From Polynucleobacter corsicus (GTDB lineage Bacteria > Pseudomonadota > Gammaproteobacteria > Burkholderiales > Burkholderiaceae): DNA of 64,000 nt. The notes below the pieces were generated by a model. It was not told where the DNA came from, did not search any database, and saw nothing but the letters and a program-made list of their open reading frames with translations. The stretch is taken from contig NZ_CP061314.1 of NCBI RefSeq assembly GCF_018688255.1, positions 1,364,001 to 1,428,000 of the forward strand, in the 5' to 3' direction. A program made the position numbers and the translations under genes. Every line of letters starts with the position of its first letter. Positions within the stretch are counted from its first letter, which is position 1. This document shows positions 55,620 through 63,930 of the stretch, piece by piece.

Positions 55620-56105
55620 TCAATAAATTCCCGGAATCAGTTTTTTAACTCTGGCTTGATAGGCCCTGTAATCAGGAAAGCGCTCAACCAACCAAACCTC
55701 TTCACGCCTAGCCTTGATGTCAAACAATAGAAATAAGCAGATCGAATAAGCTAATAGATAGAGCCCAGGGAAGATGAGTAGCCAGGCCAGAGCCGCCAAG
55801 AGAACTCCGAAATAAATTGGGTGCCGAACATACCGGTATAAGCCAGTCTGAATGAGAACAGCATCGTCTTTAGGACAAGGTAAGGGGGTGAGATTTTTTC
55901 CTAGGTTAATTACGGCAATCACCATAATTAAACAAGCTAGCAAGCCAATAGCAATGCCACAAGATTGAAGGGTAGCAGCCAGCGGCTCTGAGCTGACTAG
56001 ATGAGACCCTTGAGGTCCAAATAAGATGAAGCCAATCAAGATGCCTTGAACCACCACATACCACGCACCTTTATCAAAGATGGATTTAGGGGGTGATGAA
56101 TTCAT
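55620..56105 (-). CDS. Isoprenylcysteine carboxyl methyltransferase (ICMT)-family membrane protein
   Basis: A 161-residue integral membrane protein with four to five hydrophobic segments. The family signature GLYRYVRHPIYFGVLLAALA, followed by the C-terminal RREEVWLVERFPDYRAYQARVKKLIPGIY, forms the SAM-binding part of the ICMT/PEMT fold. In bacteria such proteins methylate unknown small or lipid substrates; protein prenylation is not expected. It is 33 bp upstream of dsbB on the same strand. Confidence 0.88.
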   Translation of the reverse strand: MNSSPPKSIFDKGAWYVVVQGILIGFILFGPQGSHLVSSEPLAATLQSCGIAIGLLACLIMVIAVINLGKNLTPLPCPKDDAVLIQTGLYRYVRHPIYFGVLLAALAWLLIFPGLYLLAYSICLFLLFDIKARREEVWLVERFPDYRAYQARVKKLIPGIY

Positions 56106-56145
56106 ATTGTGGCCTTATAGAGATAAGACCACAGTCTATCTTCCT

Positions 56146-56418
56146 TTAGTAGTTCAGAGCCCGAATAAAGTGATCATCAATACTGGCCTGATCTTGTGTG
56201 AGGACATGCTGTGCAATAAGAAACACACCCGAAATAAAACTTAGGCAAACCAGCACCCCAAAGGCATGGTATTGATTCAGGCCACTCTGATTGAGAACCT
56301 CAAGATAGAGAGAGCTTTCCAACGCTAGATGAGTCGACAGGCTCAACAGTGCCAAACCCAGAAATATCTGGATGATGGTCAGAAATAAGGGCTTCTGGAC
56401 GGCAGGCTTAGTAGACAT
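56146..56418 (-). CDS. Small two-span membrane protein of unknown function
   Basis: A 90-residue protein with two predicted membrane helices (about residues 12-30 and 48-68) and short hydrophilic ends. No motif is recognised. It lies 40 bp upstream of the ICMT-family gene on the same strand and begins at an ATG 149 bp from the divergent ferredoxin-NADP reductase gene. It probably belongs to the same transcript as the ICMT, DsbB and OsmC genes. Confidence 0.7.
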   Translation of the reverse strand: MSTKPAVQKPLFLTIIQIFLGLALLSLSTHLALESSLYLEVLNQSGLNQYHAFGVLVCLSFISGVFLIAQHVLTQDQASIDDHFIRALNY

Positions 56419-56567
56419 ATGACTCTTTCGGTTGGGTATGAAAGGATCATAGGGAACTGGCGAGCATAAGTAAAAGAATCCCTTTTTATAAGCTAAATAC
56501 TTTTTTATCTATAGAACCACCCCAAGAATGGGGATAATTGAGGTTTACACCTCATTATTAAGCGTTT

Positions 56568-57344
56568 ATGGCAGCCTACAACACCGAAACCGTCCTCACA
56601 GTCCATCACTGGAACGACACCCTATTTAGCTTTACTACCACCAGAAACAAAGGTCTGCGCTTTCGTAGCGGCCATTTTTTGATGATTGGCTTAGAGGTTG
56701 AAGGCAAGCCATTAGTACGCGCCTATAGCGTGGCAAGCCCTAATTACGAAGAGCATTTAGAGTTTTTGAGCATCAAGGTTCAAGATGGCCCCCTTACCTC
56801 TCGCCTCCAAAAGATTCAGGTCGGTGACCCTATTTTGGTGAGCGAAAAATCCGTTGGCACCTTGGTTATTGATGATTTAAATCCAGGTAAGTACCTCTAT
56901 TTATTTAGCACTGGTACGGGGCTAGCGCCATTCATGAGCATCATTCGTGATCCAGATACTTATGAGAAGTTTGAAAAAGTCGTCTTGATTCATGGTGTGC
57001 GCCTGGTTAGCGAATTAGCCTACGCTGATTACATTAAAAATGAACTCACTCAAGATGAATACATCGGTGAAATCATTCGTGAGAAGTTAATCTATTACCC
57101 AACTGTGACACGTGAGGCTTTTAAGCACACCGGTCGTTTAACTACCGCCATTGAATCTGGTCAACTCTTTAAAGATATTGGCCTACCCCCATTAGATCCA
57201 GTGGTCGATCGCGCGATGATCTGCGGTAGCCCATCCATGCTGAAAGAAACTGCTGAGATGCTAGATGCCAAAGGCTTCAAGGTTTCCCCCAGCCTGGGTC
57301 AGCTAGGTGACTACGTATTCGAACGGGCATTCGTAGAAAAGTAA
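56568..57344 (+). CDS. fpr: Ferredoxin--NADP+ reductase
   Basis: A 258-residue FAD flavoenzyme of the bacterial FpR type that exchanges electrons between NADPH and ferredoxin or flavodoxin. The FAD motif is VRAYSVASPNY, the NADP site is FSTGTGLAPFMSII, and the chain ends YVFERAFVEK, the usual C-terminus of the type I bacterial enzymes. The start is ATG 56568, preceded by two small hairpins in an AT-rich leader. In the family it supports oxidative-stress responses and iron-sulfur metabolism. It stands directly before the sulfur cluster, but whether it serves APS reduction is not shown by sequence. Confidence 0.96.
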   Translation: MAAYNTETVLTVHHWNDTLFSFTTTRNKGLRFRSGHFLMIGLEVEGKPLVRAYSVASPNYEEHLEFLSIKVQDGPLTSRLQKIQVGDPILVSEKSVGTLVIDDLNPGKYLYLFSTGTGLAPFMSIIRDPDTYEKFEKVVLIHGVRLVSELAYADYIKNELTQDEYIGEIIREKLIYYPTVTREAFKHTGRLTTAIESGQLFKDIGLPPLDPVVDRAMICGSPSMLKETAEMLDAKGFKVSPSLGQLGDYVFERAFVEK

Positions 57345-57354
57345 TCCACTTTAT

Positions 57355-57442
57355 ATATCTAAAAGTAATTTAGATATCGCTATATATTTCTTGTGGATAT
57401 ATAGCCCACTTGGTAAATTCTTCTTAACAAGATATTTACCAA
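57355..57442 (+). promoter_or_regulatory. Structured AT-rich leader before the sulfur cluster
   Basis: Two inverted repeats lie between fpr and the small ORF: ATATCTAAA/TTTAGATAT (57355-57363 with 57369-57377), and TGGTAAAT/ATTTACCA (57411-57418 with 57434-57441), the second ending directly at the AAGGAA ribosome binding site of the small ORF. The first could be a weak terminator or operator. The second could affect translation initiation. In sulfate clusters a LysR-type regulator (CysB) often acts here; no known site was tested. Confidence 0.35.
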
Positions 57443-57451
57443 GGAATTCGG

Positions 57452-57616
57452 ATGTCCCCCGTACGTGAGCACTACAACCCGATCATAACCAAGCTATTAC
57501 GCGAACATGATCGTTTGCCACATGAGAATGTGGCGGAACGCAAAAGCTTCCAGCGTCAAATTCTGTTTCTCATGAATGCCATCAAGCTCGATGAGTTTGA
57601 GCAAACCTTTGCTTAA
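57452..57616 (+). CDS. Small 54-residue protein at the head of the sulfur cluster
   Basis: An ATG at 57452 opens 54 codons ending in TAA at 57614-57616, with AAGGAA upstream. The product (start MSPVREHYNPIITKLL, end DEFEQTFA) is soluble, His-, Glu- and Leu-containing, probably helical, and has no Cys. It ends 16 bp before the permease ATG, so it is probably the first gene of the cluster. I do not recognise a family. The good ribosome binding site and tight spacing support it as real. Confidence 0.6.
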   Translation: MSPVREHYNPIITKLLREHDRLPHENVAERKSFQRQILFLMNAIKLDEFEQTFA

Positions 57617-57632
57617 TTGATTGGGTGTACTG

Positions 57633-58427
57633 ATGTTTAACTTCTTAATTGATTCCTCACATTTCATTATTTCCGGCGCGCTAGTTGGACTATTGGTTGG
57701 CATGACAGGCGTCGGTGGGGGGTCACTGATGACGCCATTGCTGACGCTGATATTCGGGGTTGCTCCCACGGCCGCCGTCGGAACAGATCTAGCATTCGCA
57801 GCCATCACCAAAGGGTTTGGCACTGCAGCGCATCGCCTTCATGGAAATGTACGCTGGGATATTGTTCGCCTTCTCTGCATAGGTAGTATTAGTACCACAA
57901 TACTTTCCATCCTCGTTTTGAAATATGTCGGCCCAGTTTCAAAAGACTGGAATCATGTCATTAGCATTTCCATTGGAATATCTGTTTTATTAACGGCAGC
58001 ATCTCTTCTCTTTAGATCCAAGATCTTAAAATGGGTACAAGCGAATCCGCGCTACCTCCCTACTGGCACCGCTCTTAAGACTGCAACCATAAGTGTTGGC
58101 GCTGTAATTGGAATCCTGGTAACGGTCTCTTCAATTGGTGCCGGTGCAATTGGAGCAACGCTCATCCTTTTACTCTATCCGCATTTAAAAGCATCAGAAG
58201 TTGCTGGCACTGATATTGCCTATGCCGTGCCATTGACTGCGCTGGCTGGACTAGGGCATTGGTGGCTCGGAAACGTGCATTTTGACTTGCTGTTTGGATT
58301 GCTAATTGGCTCCGTGCCGGCCATTTGGTTAGGCGCAAAACTCTCCAGCGCACTGTCTGAGAGAGCCACAAGAACAACTCTTGCGGGAACATTATTTTTG
58401 GTTGGAGTTAAGCTGGTGTCTTCATGA
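57633..58427 (+). CDS. TauE/SafE-family sulfur-compound permease
   Basis: A 264-residue membrane protein with about eight hydrophobic segments and the TauE/SafE (DUF81) repeat VGLLVGMTGVGGGSLMTPLL near the N-terminus. The family moves sulfite, sulfonates or other small anions across the inner membrane. Because its stop overlaps the cysH start (ATGA), it likely handles sulfate or sulfite in assimilation, or exports excess sulfite. I use ATG 57633; an upstream TTG at 57621 would add four residues. Confidence 0.9.
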   Translation: MFNFLIDSSHFIISGALVGLLVGMTGVGGGSLMTPLLTLIFGVAPTAAVGTDLAFAAITKGFGTAAHRLHGNVRWDIVRLLCIGSISTTILSILVLKYVGPVSKDWNHVISISIGISVLLTAASLLFRSKILKWVQANPRYLPTGTALKTATISVGAVIGILVTVSSIGAGAIGATLILLLYPHLKASEVAGTDIAYAVPLTALAGLGHWWLGNVHFDLLFGLLIGSVPAIWLGAKLSSALSERATRTTLAGTLFLVGVKLVSS

Positions 58428-59152
58428 TTGCTCCAGAATTTTGGCCCATTCCCGTAAATGCACCCTCTGAGTCTGAATTAGCCAGAAAGACGGCCACTCT
58501 CAAGCAGCGCCTTCTAGATATTGCCGCACGATTCCAAGACATTCGGTTTGCTACGAGCTTGGCTGCTGAGGACATGGTGATCACTGATGCGATTGTTCAA
58601 TCTAAGGCCAACATTCAGTTATTTACCTTAGCCACTGGTCGCCTGCATCGAGAAACTGTGGATATGACTAAAACCACAGAAAGGCACTATGGGATTTCGA
58701 TTGCCCAAGCCTATCCAGAAGAAAGTGATGTTCAAGAATTCATCGATCAATACGGCATGAATGGTTTTTACGATGGAGAGGTAGCTAAGAAAGCTTGCTG
58801 TGGCGCTCGCAAAATTAAGCCTTTGAATGCCGCCTTACTTGGCGCTGATGCATGGTTGACTGGACAACGACGTGAACAATCCACTACCCGTGTTGAGTTG
58901 AACTTGGAAGAACTCGATGATGCCCGTGGCATTGCTAAATTCAATCCATTATTTGATTGGACTGAGGCTGATATTTGGGCCTACATCAAACAAGAGGGCG
59001 TACCCATTCATCCACTGCACTTAAAGGGCTACCCCAGTATTGGTTGCGAGCCTTGCACGCGCCAAGTGAAACAAGGCGAGGATATTCGTGCAGGTCGCTG
59101 GTGGTGGTTACAAAGCGATAGCAAAGAATGCGGTCTTCACGTAAATAAATAA
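58424..59152 (+). CDS. cysH: Assimilatory adenylylsulfate (APS) reductase, iron-sulfur type
   Basis: Reduces APS to sulfite in sulfate assimilation. The 242-residue protein carries the four cysteines that bind a 4Fe-4S cluster (CC in KKACCGARK and CEPC in GCEPCTRQ) and the C-terminal catalytic motif ECGLH. The iron-sulfur cysteines mark the APS-using plant/bacterial type rather than the PAPS-using enterobacterial type. This fits the absence of an APS kinase gene here. It overlaps the permease gene by 4 bases and precedes cysD by 48 bp. Confidence 0.96.
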   Translation: MIAPEFWPIPVNAPSESELARKTATLKQRLLDIAARFQDIRFATSLAAEDMVITDAIVQSKANIQLFTLATGRLHRETVDMTKTTERHYGISIAQAYPEESDVQEFIDQYGMNGFYDGEVAKKACCGARKIKPLNAALLGADAWLTGQRREQSTTRVELNLEELDDARGIAKFNPLFDWTEADIWAYIKQEGVPIHPLHLKGYPSIGCEPCTRQVKQGEDIRAGRWWWLQSDSKECGLHVNK

Positions 59153-59200
59153 TCATTGAATTACTTTAGTAGCAAAACTTAGCAAAGAACGAATTACAGA

Positions 59201-60124
59201 ATGCAAGAACAAAAATTACTAGATGACCATTTAGATTGGCTAGAAGCTGAGTCGATCTACATCATTCGTGAAGTGGTAGCACAGTGCGCAAACCCTGCCA
59301 TGCTGTTCTCTGGCGGCAAAGATTCGATTGTAATGTTTCACCTGGCTAGCAAAGCCTTTCAGTTTGGCGATCGCCCAGTAAAGCTCCCCTTCCCCATTCT
59401 GCATATTGATACCGGGCATAACTATCCAGAAGTCATCGCCTATCGAGACTCTGTAGTCGAAAAAACCGGCGTGAAACTCATTGTTGGGCGTGTAGAAGAC
59501 TCCATCAAAAAAGGGACTGTGCGTTTACGAAAAGAAACCGATTCTCGCAATGCCGCTCAGGCAGTAACCTTGCTTGAAGCCATTGCTGAGCATGATTTTG
59601 ATGCCCTTATGGGTGGGGCACGCCGTGATGAAGAAAAAGCTCGTGCCAAAGAACGCATCTTCTCCTTCCGCGATGAATTTGGCCAATGGGATCCTAAAGC
59701 TCAACGCCCAGAACTTTGGAACCTATACAACGCACGCATTTCTCAAGGAGAGAATATGCGCGTGTTCCCGATCTCCAATTGGACGGAGCTTGATATTTGG
59801 CAATACATCGCTCGCGAGAATTTAGAGCTACCAAGTATTTACTATACCCATGAACGCGAAGTGGTTCGTAAGAATAGCCTCTTAGTCCCTGTTACCAATA
59901 TCACACCTAAGGCACCGGGCGATATTAGCGAGATTCTAAATGTGCGTTTTCGCACTGTAGGCGATATCAGTTGCACTTGCCCAGTCCTTAGTACGGCCGC
60001 TAATCCCATCGACATCATCGCTGAAACTGCGATTACAGAAATTACAGAGCGTGGCGCTACACGCATGGATGATCAAACTAATGAGGCCTCTATGGAGCGC
60101 CGAAAGAAAGAAGGCTACTTCTAA
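59201..60124 (+). CDS. cysD: Sulfate adenylyltransferase subunit 2
   Basis: The ATP pyrophosphatase subunit of ATP sulfurylase, which makes APS from sulfate and ATP. The 307-residue protein has the PP-loop SGGKDSIVMFHLA, the LPFPILHIDTGHNYPEV segment and the C-terminal GRxxRMDDQ-like end (GATRMDDQTNEASMERRK). It works with CysN, with which it overlaps by one base (TAATG). Confidence 0.98.
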   Translation: MQEQKLLDDHLDWLEAESIYIIREVVAQCANPAMLFSGGKDSIVMFHLASKAFQFGDRPVKLPFPILHIDTGHNYPEVIAYRDSVVEKTGVKLIVGRVEDSIKKGTVRLRKETDSRNAAQAVTLLEAIAEHDFDALMGGARRDEEKARAKERIFSFRDEFGQWDPKAQRPELWNLYNARISQGENMRVFPISNWTELDIWQYIARENLELPSIYYTHEREVVRKNSLLVPVTNITPKAPGDISEILNVRFRTVGDISCTCPVLSTAANPIDIIAETAITEITERGATRMDDQTNEASMERRKKEGYF

Positions 60125-61458
60125 TGACTACCAATCAAAATCAAAATGTAGTCCGCTTCATCACTGCTGGTAGCGTAGATGATGGCAAGAGCACGCTCAT
60201 TGGTCGATTACTTTACGACACCAAATCTATTTTGGTGGATCAGCTCGAATCTTTATCGAAAACTAAGCATGCCCGTGTGACTTCATCAGATGCAGGTGTT
60301 GATTTGGCGCTACTTACTGATGGTCTTGAGGCTGAGCGTGAACAAGGCATTACTATCGATGTCGCTTATCGCTATTTTTCTACGCCTAAGCGGAAGTTTA
60401 TTGTGGCTGACGCTCCGGGTCATGAGCAATACACGCGAAATCTAGTTACGGGCGCATCTCAATCCGATGTCGCGGTGATTTTGGTAGATGCCACTCGAGT
60501 AGATCTCAATACCACTCCAGCCACTTTATTGGCTCAAACTAAACGACATGCCGCAATTGTGCATTTATTAGGTTTGCGCCACGTTATTTTTGCCATCAAC
60601 AAAATGGATTTGCTCAATTTTGATGAGGCTGCTTTCAATGCTATCAAAATAACAATTAAAGACTTGTGCAAAAAAATTGGCTTGTCTGAACCCACTTTAA
60701 TTCCGATGTCCGCTCTACTCGGCGCCAACGTTGTCACGCCTAGCAAATATACGTCTTGGTACAAGGGGCCCACGTTACTTCAGTGGCTTGAGGGTCTAGA
60801 TACTAGCCCTCAATCAGAAAAAACTGGGTTACGCTTTCCAGTGCAATATGTTGCCCGTCAGGATGGCAGCGCTTCCGATGACTTCCGCGGCTACCTAGGT
60901 CAAATTGAGTCCGGCAGTATTCGAGTGGGTCAAAAAATTAAAGTTCTACCAGAGAATCGCGAGGCAACTGTTTCGAAGATCTACTTAGGTAATCGTTCAA
61001 ATCGCGAGCACACCAGCAATGAGGTGGAGTCCGCTCAAACAGGTGAATCCGCGGCGATTAGCCTGATTGAAGATATCGATGTCTCAAGAGGTTGCTTATT
61101 TATCAGCGCTAAAGATGCCAATCCACCAACACTCAGCAAGCAGATCTCTGCTGATCTTTGCTGGCTTGATACCGAACCACTCTCCCTGAGTCGGAAGTAT
61201 GCTTTGCGTCACACTACCAATACGATTGGCGCCAAGGTCAAAGTAATTGAGAGGGTGCTAGACGTACAAACACTTTCTCATGCGCTAGAAACTCATCCGC
61301 TAGAGGCAAATGAAATCGGTCGCATATCCTTCGTTCTGCAAAAACCTATTGTTGCCGACTTGTTTGATCAATCTCAACGCATTGGTGCATTTATCCTCAT
61401 TGATGAAGCCACAAACCATACTGTTGCGGCCGGAATGATTCGAGAGGCTATCGCTTAG
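60124..61458 (+). CDS. cysN: Sulfate adenylyltransferase subunit 1 (GTPase)
   Basis: The GTPase subunit of ATP sulfurylase; GTP hydrolysis drives APS synthesis by CysD. The 444-residue protein is an EF-Tu-like GTPase with G1 AGSVDDGKSTLIGRLLYD, G3 DAPGHEQYTRNL and G4 NKMD, followed by beta-barrel domains. There is no C-terminal APS kinase (CysC) domain, which is consistent with direct use of APS by the adjacent CysH. It converges on the truncated YeiH-family gene. Confidence 0.98.
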   Translation: MTTNQNQNVVRFITAGSVDDGKSTLIGRLLYDTKSILVDQLESLSKTKHARVTSSDAGVDLALLTDGLEAEREQGITIDVAYRYFSTPKRKFIVADAPGHEQYTRNLVTGASQSDVAVILVDATRVDLNTTPATLLAQTKRHAAIVHLLGLRHVIFAINKMDLLNFDEAAFNAIKITIKDLCKKIGLSEPTLIPMSALLGANVVTPSKYTSWYKGPTLLQWLEGLDTSPQSEKTGLRFPVQYVARQDGSASDDFRGYLGQIESGSIRVGQKIKVLPENREATVSKIYLGNRSNREHTSNEVESAQTGESAAISLIEDIDVSRGCLFISAKDANPPTLSKQISADLCWLDTEPLSLSRKYALRHTTNTIGAKVKVIERVLDVQTLSHALETHPLEANEIGRISFVLQKPIVADLFDQSQRIGAFILIDEATNHTVAAGMIREAIA

Positions 61459-61464
61459 TTCAAG

Positions 61465-62068
61465 CTAGGTCATTTTAAGAATAAATAATAGTCCGATTGC
61501 AGCAATGAATAGGGTCTCAATAACCAGCATAATAACTGGCTGCCAGCCGAGCTTTGCTAACTCCTGAAAGTTTGTTTTTAATCCAGCAGCGCCGATAGCA
61601 ATCACCAACATCCAGCGGGAGATTCCGCCAATAGATTGAGTAAGGGAGCTTGGCAAAATCTGCATGGATGCAACGACTGATAGCGCCACGAATCCCAATA
61701 AGAATGTTGGTATCAGACGTAGGCTGCCCCATCCTAAACGCTGAGATGATTTTTCAGCACCAAAGAAAATAGAGATAAATAAAACGACAGGCAACAAAAG
61801 AGCGACACGAAAAAGCTTAACGACAGTTGCTACATCACCCGCCTCAGGGCCGAATAACATGCCTGCAGCAACTACCTGCGCCACATCATGAATGGTGGCT
61901 CCCAGAAAGATGCCTGCAGGTAAAGCAGTGATGTTGAGTAACTGCAACGCGAAGGGATACACCACCATGGCAATAGTGGAGAGGACAGTTACCCCAACTA
62001 CCACCAGAAGCGTAAATCGCTCATTCTCTTTTGTTTTTGGCAGCACTGAGGCGACCGCTAAAGCAGCT
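61465..62068 (-). pseudogene. YeiH-family putative sulfate exporter, N-terminus lost at an IS element
   Basis: The surviving part, about 200 residues beginning AALAVASVLP, matches the C-terminal portion of the YeiH/UPF0324 membrane family (FLGATIHDVAQVVAAG and LKTNFQELAKLGWQP are typical), with five or six membrane segments. Full-length members have about 330-350 residues, so roughly 130 N-terminal residues are missing. The break coincides with the left end of the IS3 element at 62069; an apparent start GTG at 62094 lies inside the IS. A role in sulfate/sulfite export fits the adjacent cys genes, but the gene is very likely dead. Confidence 0.85.
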
Positions 62069-62095
62069 TGAACTGACCTGATTTTTAGTACCACT
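62069..62095 (+). repeat. Left terminal inverted repeat of the IS3 element
   Basis: Starts TGAACTGACC and ends GTACCACT. It aligns with the right end with mismatches and one gap; the outer seven bases are identical. Confidence 0.7.
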
Positions 62096-62134
62096 CCAGA
62101 AGAGAGGATTTTTGATAATCTTCACCTTAAAGGA

Positions 62135-62425
62135 GTGCTAAATATGGCAAAAGGCCAACGTCTTAAACCCGAGCAAATCGTCACCTTATTGCGTCAAATC
62201 GATGTCCTGACAACGAACGGCAAAACCCTAGCCCAGGCCTGTAAAGAAGTGGGAACGGTAGAGCAAAGCTACTATCGTTGGCGCAAGATTTATGGTGGTA
62301 TGAAGGTCGACCAAGCTCGTAAGTACAAAGATCTGGAACTGGAAAATACTCGCTTAAAAAAGCTCGTAGCAGACTTATCGCTACGAGAAGTCATGCTTAA
62401 GGAAGTCATTAAGGGAAACTTCTAA
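62135..62425 (+). CDS. IS3-family transposase OrfA
   Basis: A 96-residue helix-turn-helix protein (RLKPEQIVTLLRQIDVL, then SYYRWRKIYGGMKVDQA) with a leucine-zipper-like tail (LELENTRLKKLVADLSL), the usual OrfA of IS3 elements. AAGGAG lies before the ATG. It binds the inverted repeats and, when extended by frameshifting, forms the full transposase. It ends at TAA 62423-62425, just after the slippery heptamer. Confidence 0.93.
   Translation: MLNMAKGQRLKPEQIVTLLRQIDVLTTNGKTLAQACKEVGTVEQSYYRWRKIYGGMKVDQARKYKDLELENTRLKKLVADLSLREVMLKEVIKGNF
62413..62419 (+). other. -1 programmed frameshift heptamer GGGAAAC
   Basis: In the OrfA frame the bases read G GGA AAC, the canonical X XXY YYZ slippery pattern, one codon before the last sense codon. 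A -1 slip enters the OrfB frame with CTT at 62419, giving a continuous OrfAB protein that reads LLSPARRK onward. Confidence 0.75.
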
Positions 62426-62460
62426 GCCCTGCTAGGCGTAAAAATGCAGCACAGCTGCTC

Positions 62461-63285
62461 ATGGACCAGCATTCTATCTCTGAGCGGACTGCCTGTAGTT
62501 TGGTAGGGCTCTCCAGAGCAGCGTATCGCTATATGCCATTGCCTAGAGATGACGAAGAGCCCCTGAGAGCTGAAGTCATCCGCATGGCGAGCACCTATGG
62601 CCGGTATGGCTATAGATTTATTGCGGGCATGATGCGTAACGCTGGTTGGGGGCAAGCAACTACCGCCAAGGTCGCTCGCATCTGGCGGCAAGAGGGTCTG
62701 AAGATCCCACAAAAGCAACCTCCTAGAGGCAGACTCTGGCTCTCCGATGGCAGCTGTATGAGATTGCGAGCTACTCATACCAATCATGTTTGGAGTTATG
62801 ACTTTGTCTTTATTAGAGATGCCTACGGTGGCAAGATCAGGATGCTCACGATGATTGATGAGTTCACCAGGAAATGCTTAACCATCCACTGCGCTAGACG
62901 AATTGGCTCAATCCAAGTGATTGAACAACTGGCCAACGCCATGATTGCTCACGGCATCCCCGAGCACATCCGAAGTGATAATGGCCCAGAATTTGTTGCT
63001 AAAGAGCTACGGGGTTGGTTATCTGGCATTGGAGTAAAGACAGCCTACATTGAACCGGGCAGCCCTTGGGAGAATGGCTTTTGTGAAAGCTTTAATGGTA
63101 CCTTTAGAGATAACCTTTTGGATGGGGAGATCTTCTACAGCCTTAAAGAAGCCCAAATCATCGTGGGGGAGTGGGTTAAGCACTATAACCATGGAAGACC
63201 CCATAGCGCATTGGATTACAGACCACCAGCACCCCAGGCACAAGTACCCAGAATCATCCAGAATCAACCTATGATGCTGCAATGA
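62461..63285 (+). CDS. IS3-family transposase OrfB, DDE catalytic domain
   Basis: The 274-residue part from the internal ATG; the frame is open back to the frameshift site at 62419, so the catalytic product is OrfAB. It has the HTH_21 region and an rve-type DDE core: Asp in WSYDFVFIRDA, Asp in RSDNGPEFVAKE, and Glu in WENGFCESFNGTFRDNLL, followed by the YNHGRPHSALDYRPP signature. All three catalytic acids are present, so the element looks active. Confidence 0.95.
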   Translation: MDQHSISERTACSLVGLSRAAYRYMPLPRDDEEPLRAEVIRMASTYGRYGYRFIAGMMRNAGWGQATTAKVARIWRQEGLKIPQKQPPRGRLWLSDGSCMRLRATHTNHVWSYDFVFIRDAYGGKIRMLTMIDEFTRKCLTIHCARRIGSIQVIEQLANAMIAHGIPEHIRSDNGPEFVAKELRGWLSGIGVKTAYIEPGSPWENGFCESFNGTFRDNLLDGEIFYSLKEAQIIVGEWVKHYNHGRPHSALDYRPPAPQAQVPRIIQNQPMMLQ

Positions 63286-63311
63286 TTTACTATAGAAAAA
63301 CTCTCTCAAGT

Positions 63312-63337
63312 AGTGGACCTAAATTGACAGCAGTTCA
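63312..63337 (-). repeat. Right terminal inverted repeat of the IS3 element
   Basis: On the minus strand it reads TGAACTG then CTGTCAATTTAGGTCCACT, matching the left repeat in the outer seven bases and in the CCACT block. Confidence 0.7.
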
Positions 63338-63338
63338 G

Positions 63339-63920
63339 CTCTCAACCCCCTTTAATGGCTTTGCATCAGGGTTTGATAATAAAGAGGCTATCAAGTTAGG
63401 CGTTCAGCACCTTCTGGAAATGGGGCATAAACATTTCGGCATCCTGACTGGTATCACCTCCGATAATGATCGCGCAAAAGATCGCGTTTTAGGAGCCCTA
63501 GAATTACTAGCTCAGAAAAAAATTCTCCTTAAACCTGAGGTGATCGTGGAATGTCACTACGAACTCCAGGAAGCGAGGCTAGGATTGAAAAAGCTACTGT
63601 TATCCAATCCAAAAATTACCGCCATTATTTGCGGACAGGACGTACTAGCCCTAGGCGCACTGCTTGAGGCTCAAAACCAAAATATTAAAGTTCCCAAGGA
63701 TCTATCGATTATTGGCTTTGATGATCTAGAAATATCCAGACATATATTGCCAAGCTTAACAACCATACACATTAATGCAATTAGCATGTGGGCTCAGGCA
63801 GCCAATCATTTAATTTCGCAAATCAATGGCGTTGAAAACCTACCAAAAAAGATTAAGACTGGAGTTCATCTAGTAATCCGCGGATCGACAAGCACTGCTC
63901 CAAAATATAAAAAAATATAA
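63339..63920 (+). pseudogene. LacI-family regulator, N-terminal part lost at an IS element
   Basis: The remaining 193 residues form the C-terminal half of a LacI/GalR-type effector-binding domain: GFDNKEAIKLGVQHLLEMGH, then HFGILTGITSDNDRAKDRVLGA, the ICGQDVLALGAL segment and SIIGFDDLEISRHILPSLTTI. The helix-turn-helix and the first subdomain (about 130-150 residues) are absent; the reading frame runs into the IS end. An ATG at 63282 in the IS could start a chimeric product, but it could not bind DNA as a normal LacI protein. Its target genes probably lie to the right of the window. Confidence 0.85.
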
Positions 63921-63930
63921 GCCAAAGAAA

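Larger units (their letters stand above)
62069..63337 (+). mobile_element. IS3-family insertion sequence, apparently intact
   Basis: About 1.27 kb with the IS3-type ends 5'-TG...CA-3'. The termini match as inverted repeats: TGAACTGACCTG then TTTAGTACCACT on the left (62069-62095), and TGAACTG then CAATTTAGGTCCACT on the right (63312-63337, reverse strand). It carries two overlapping-phase ORFs (orfA, orfB) linked by a -1 frameshift heptamer. GCT stands on both sides (62066-62068 and 63338-63340), a possible 3-bp target duplication, although the flanking genes do not match each other. Confidence 0.88.

Noticed and set aside
62422..62787. Minus-strand open frame inside the IS3 element
   Set aside because: It is antisense to orfB, whose DDE motifs are clear, and has no ribosome binding site or recognisable product.
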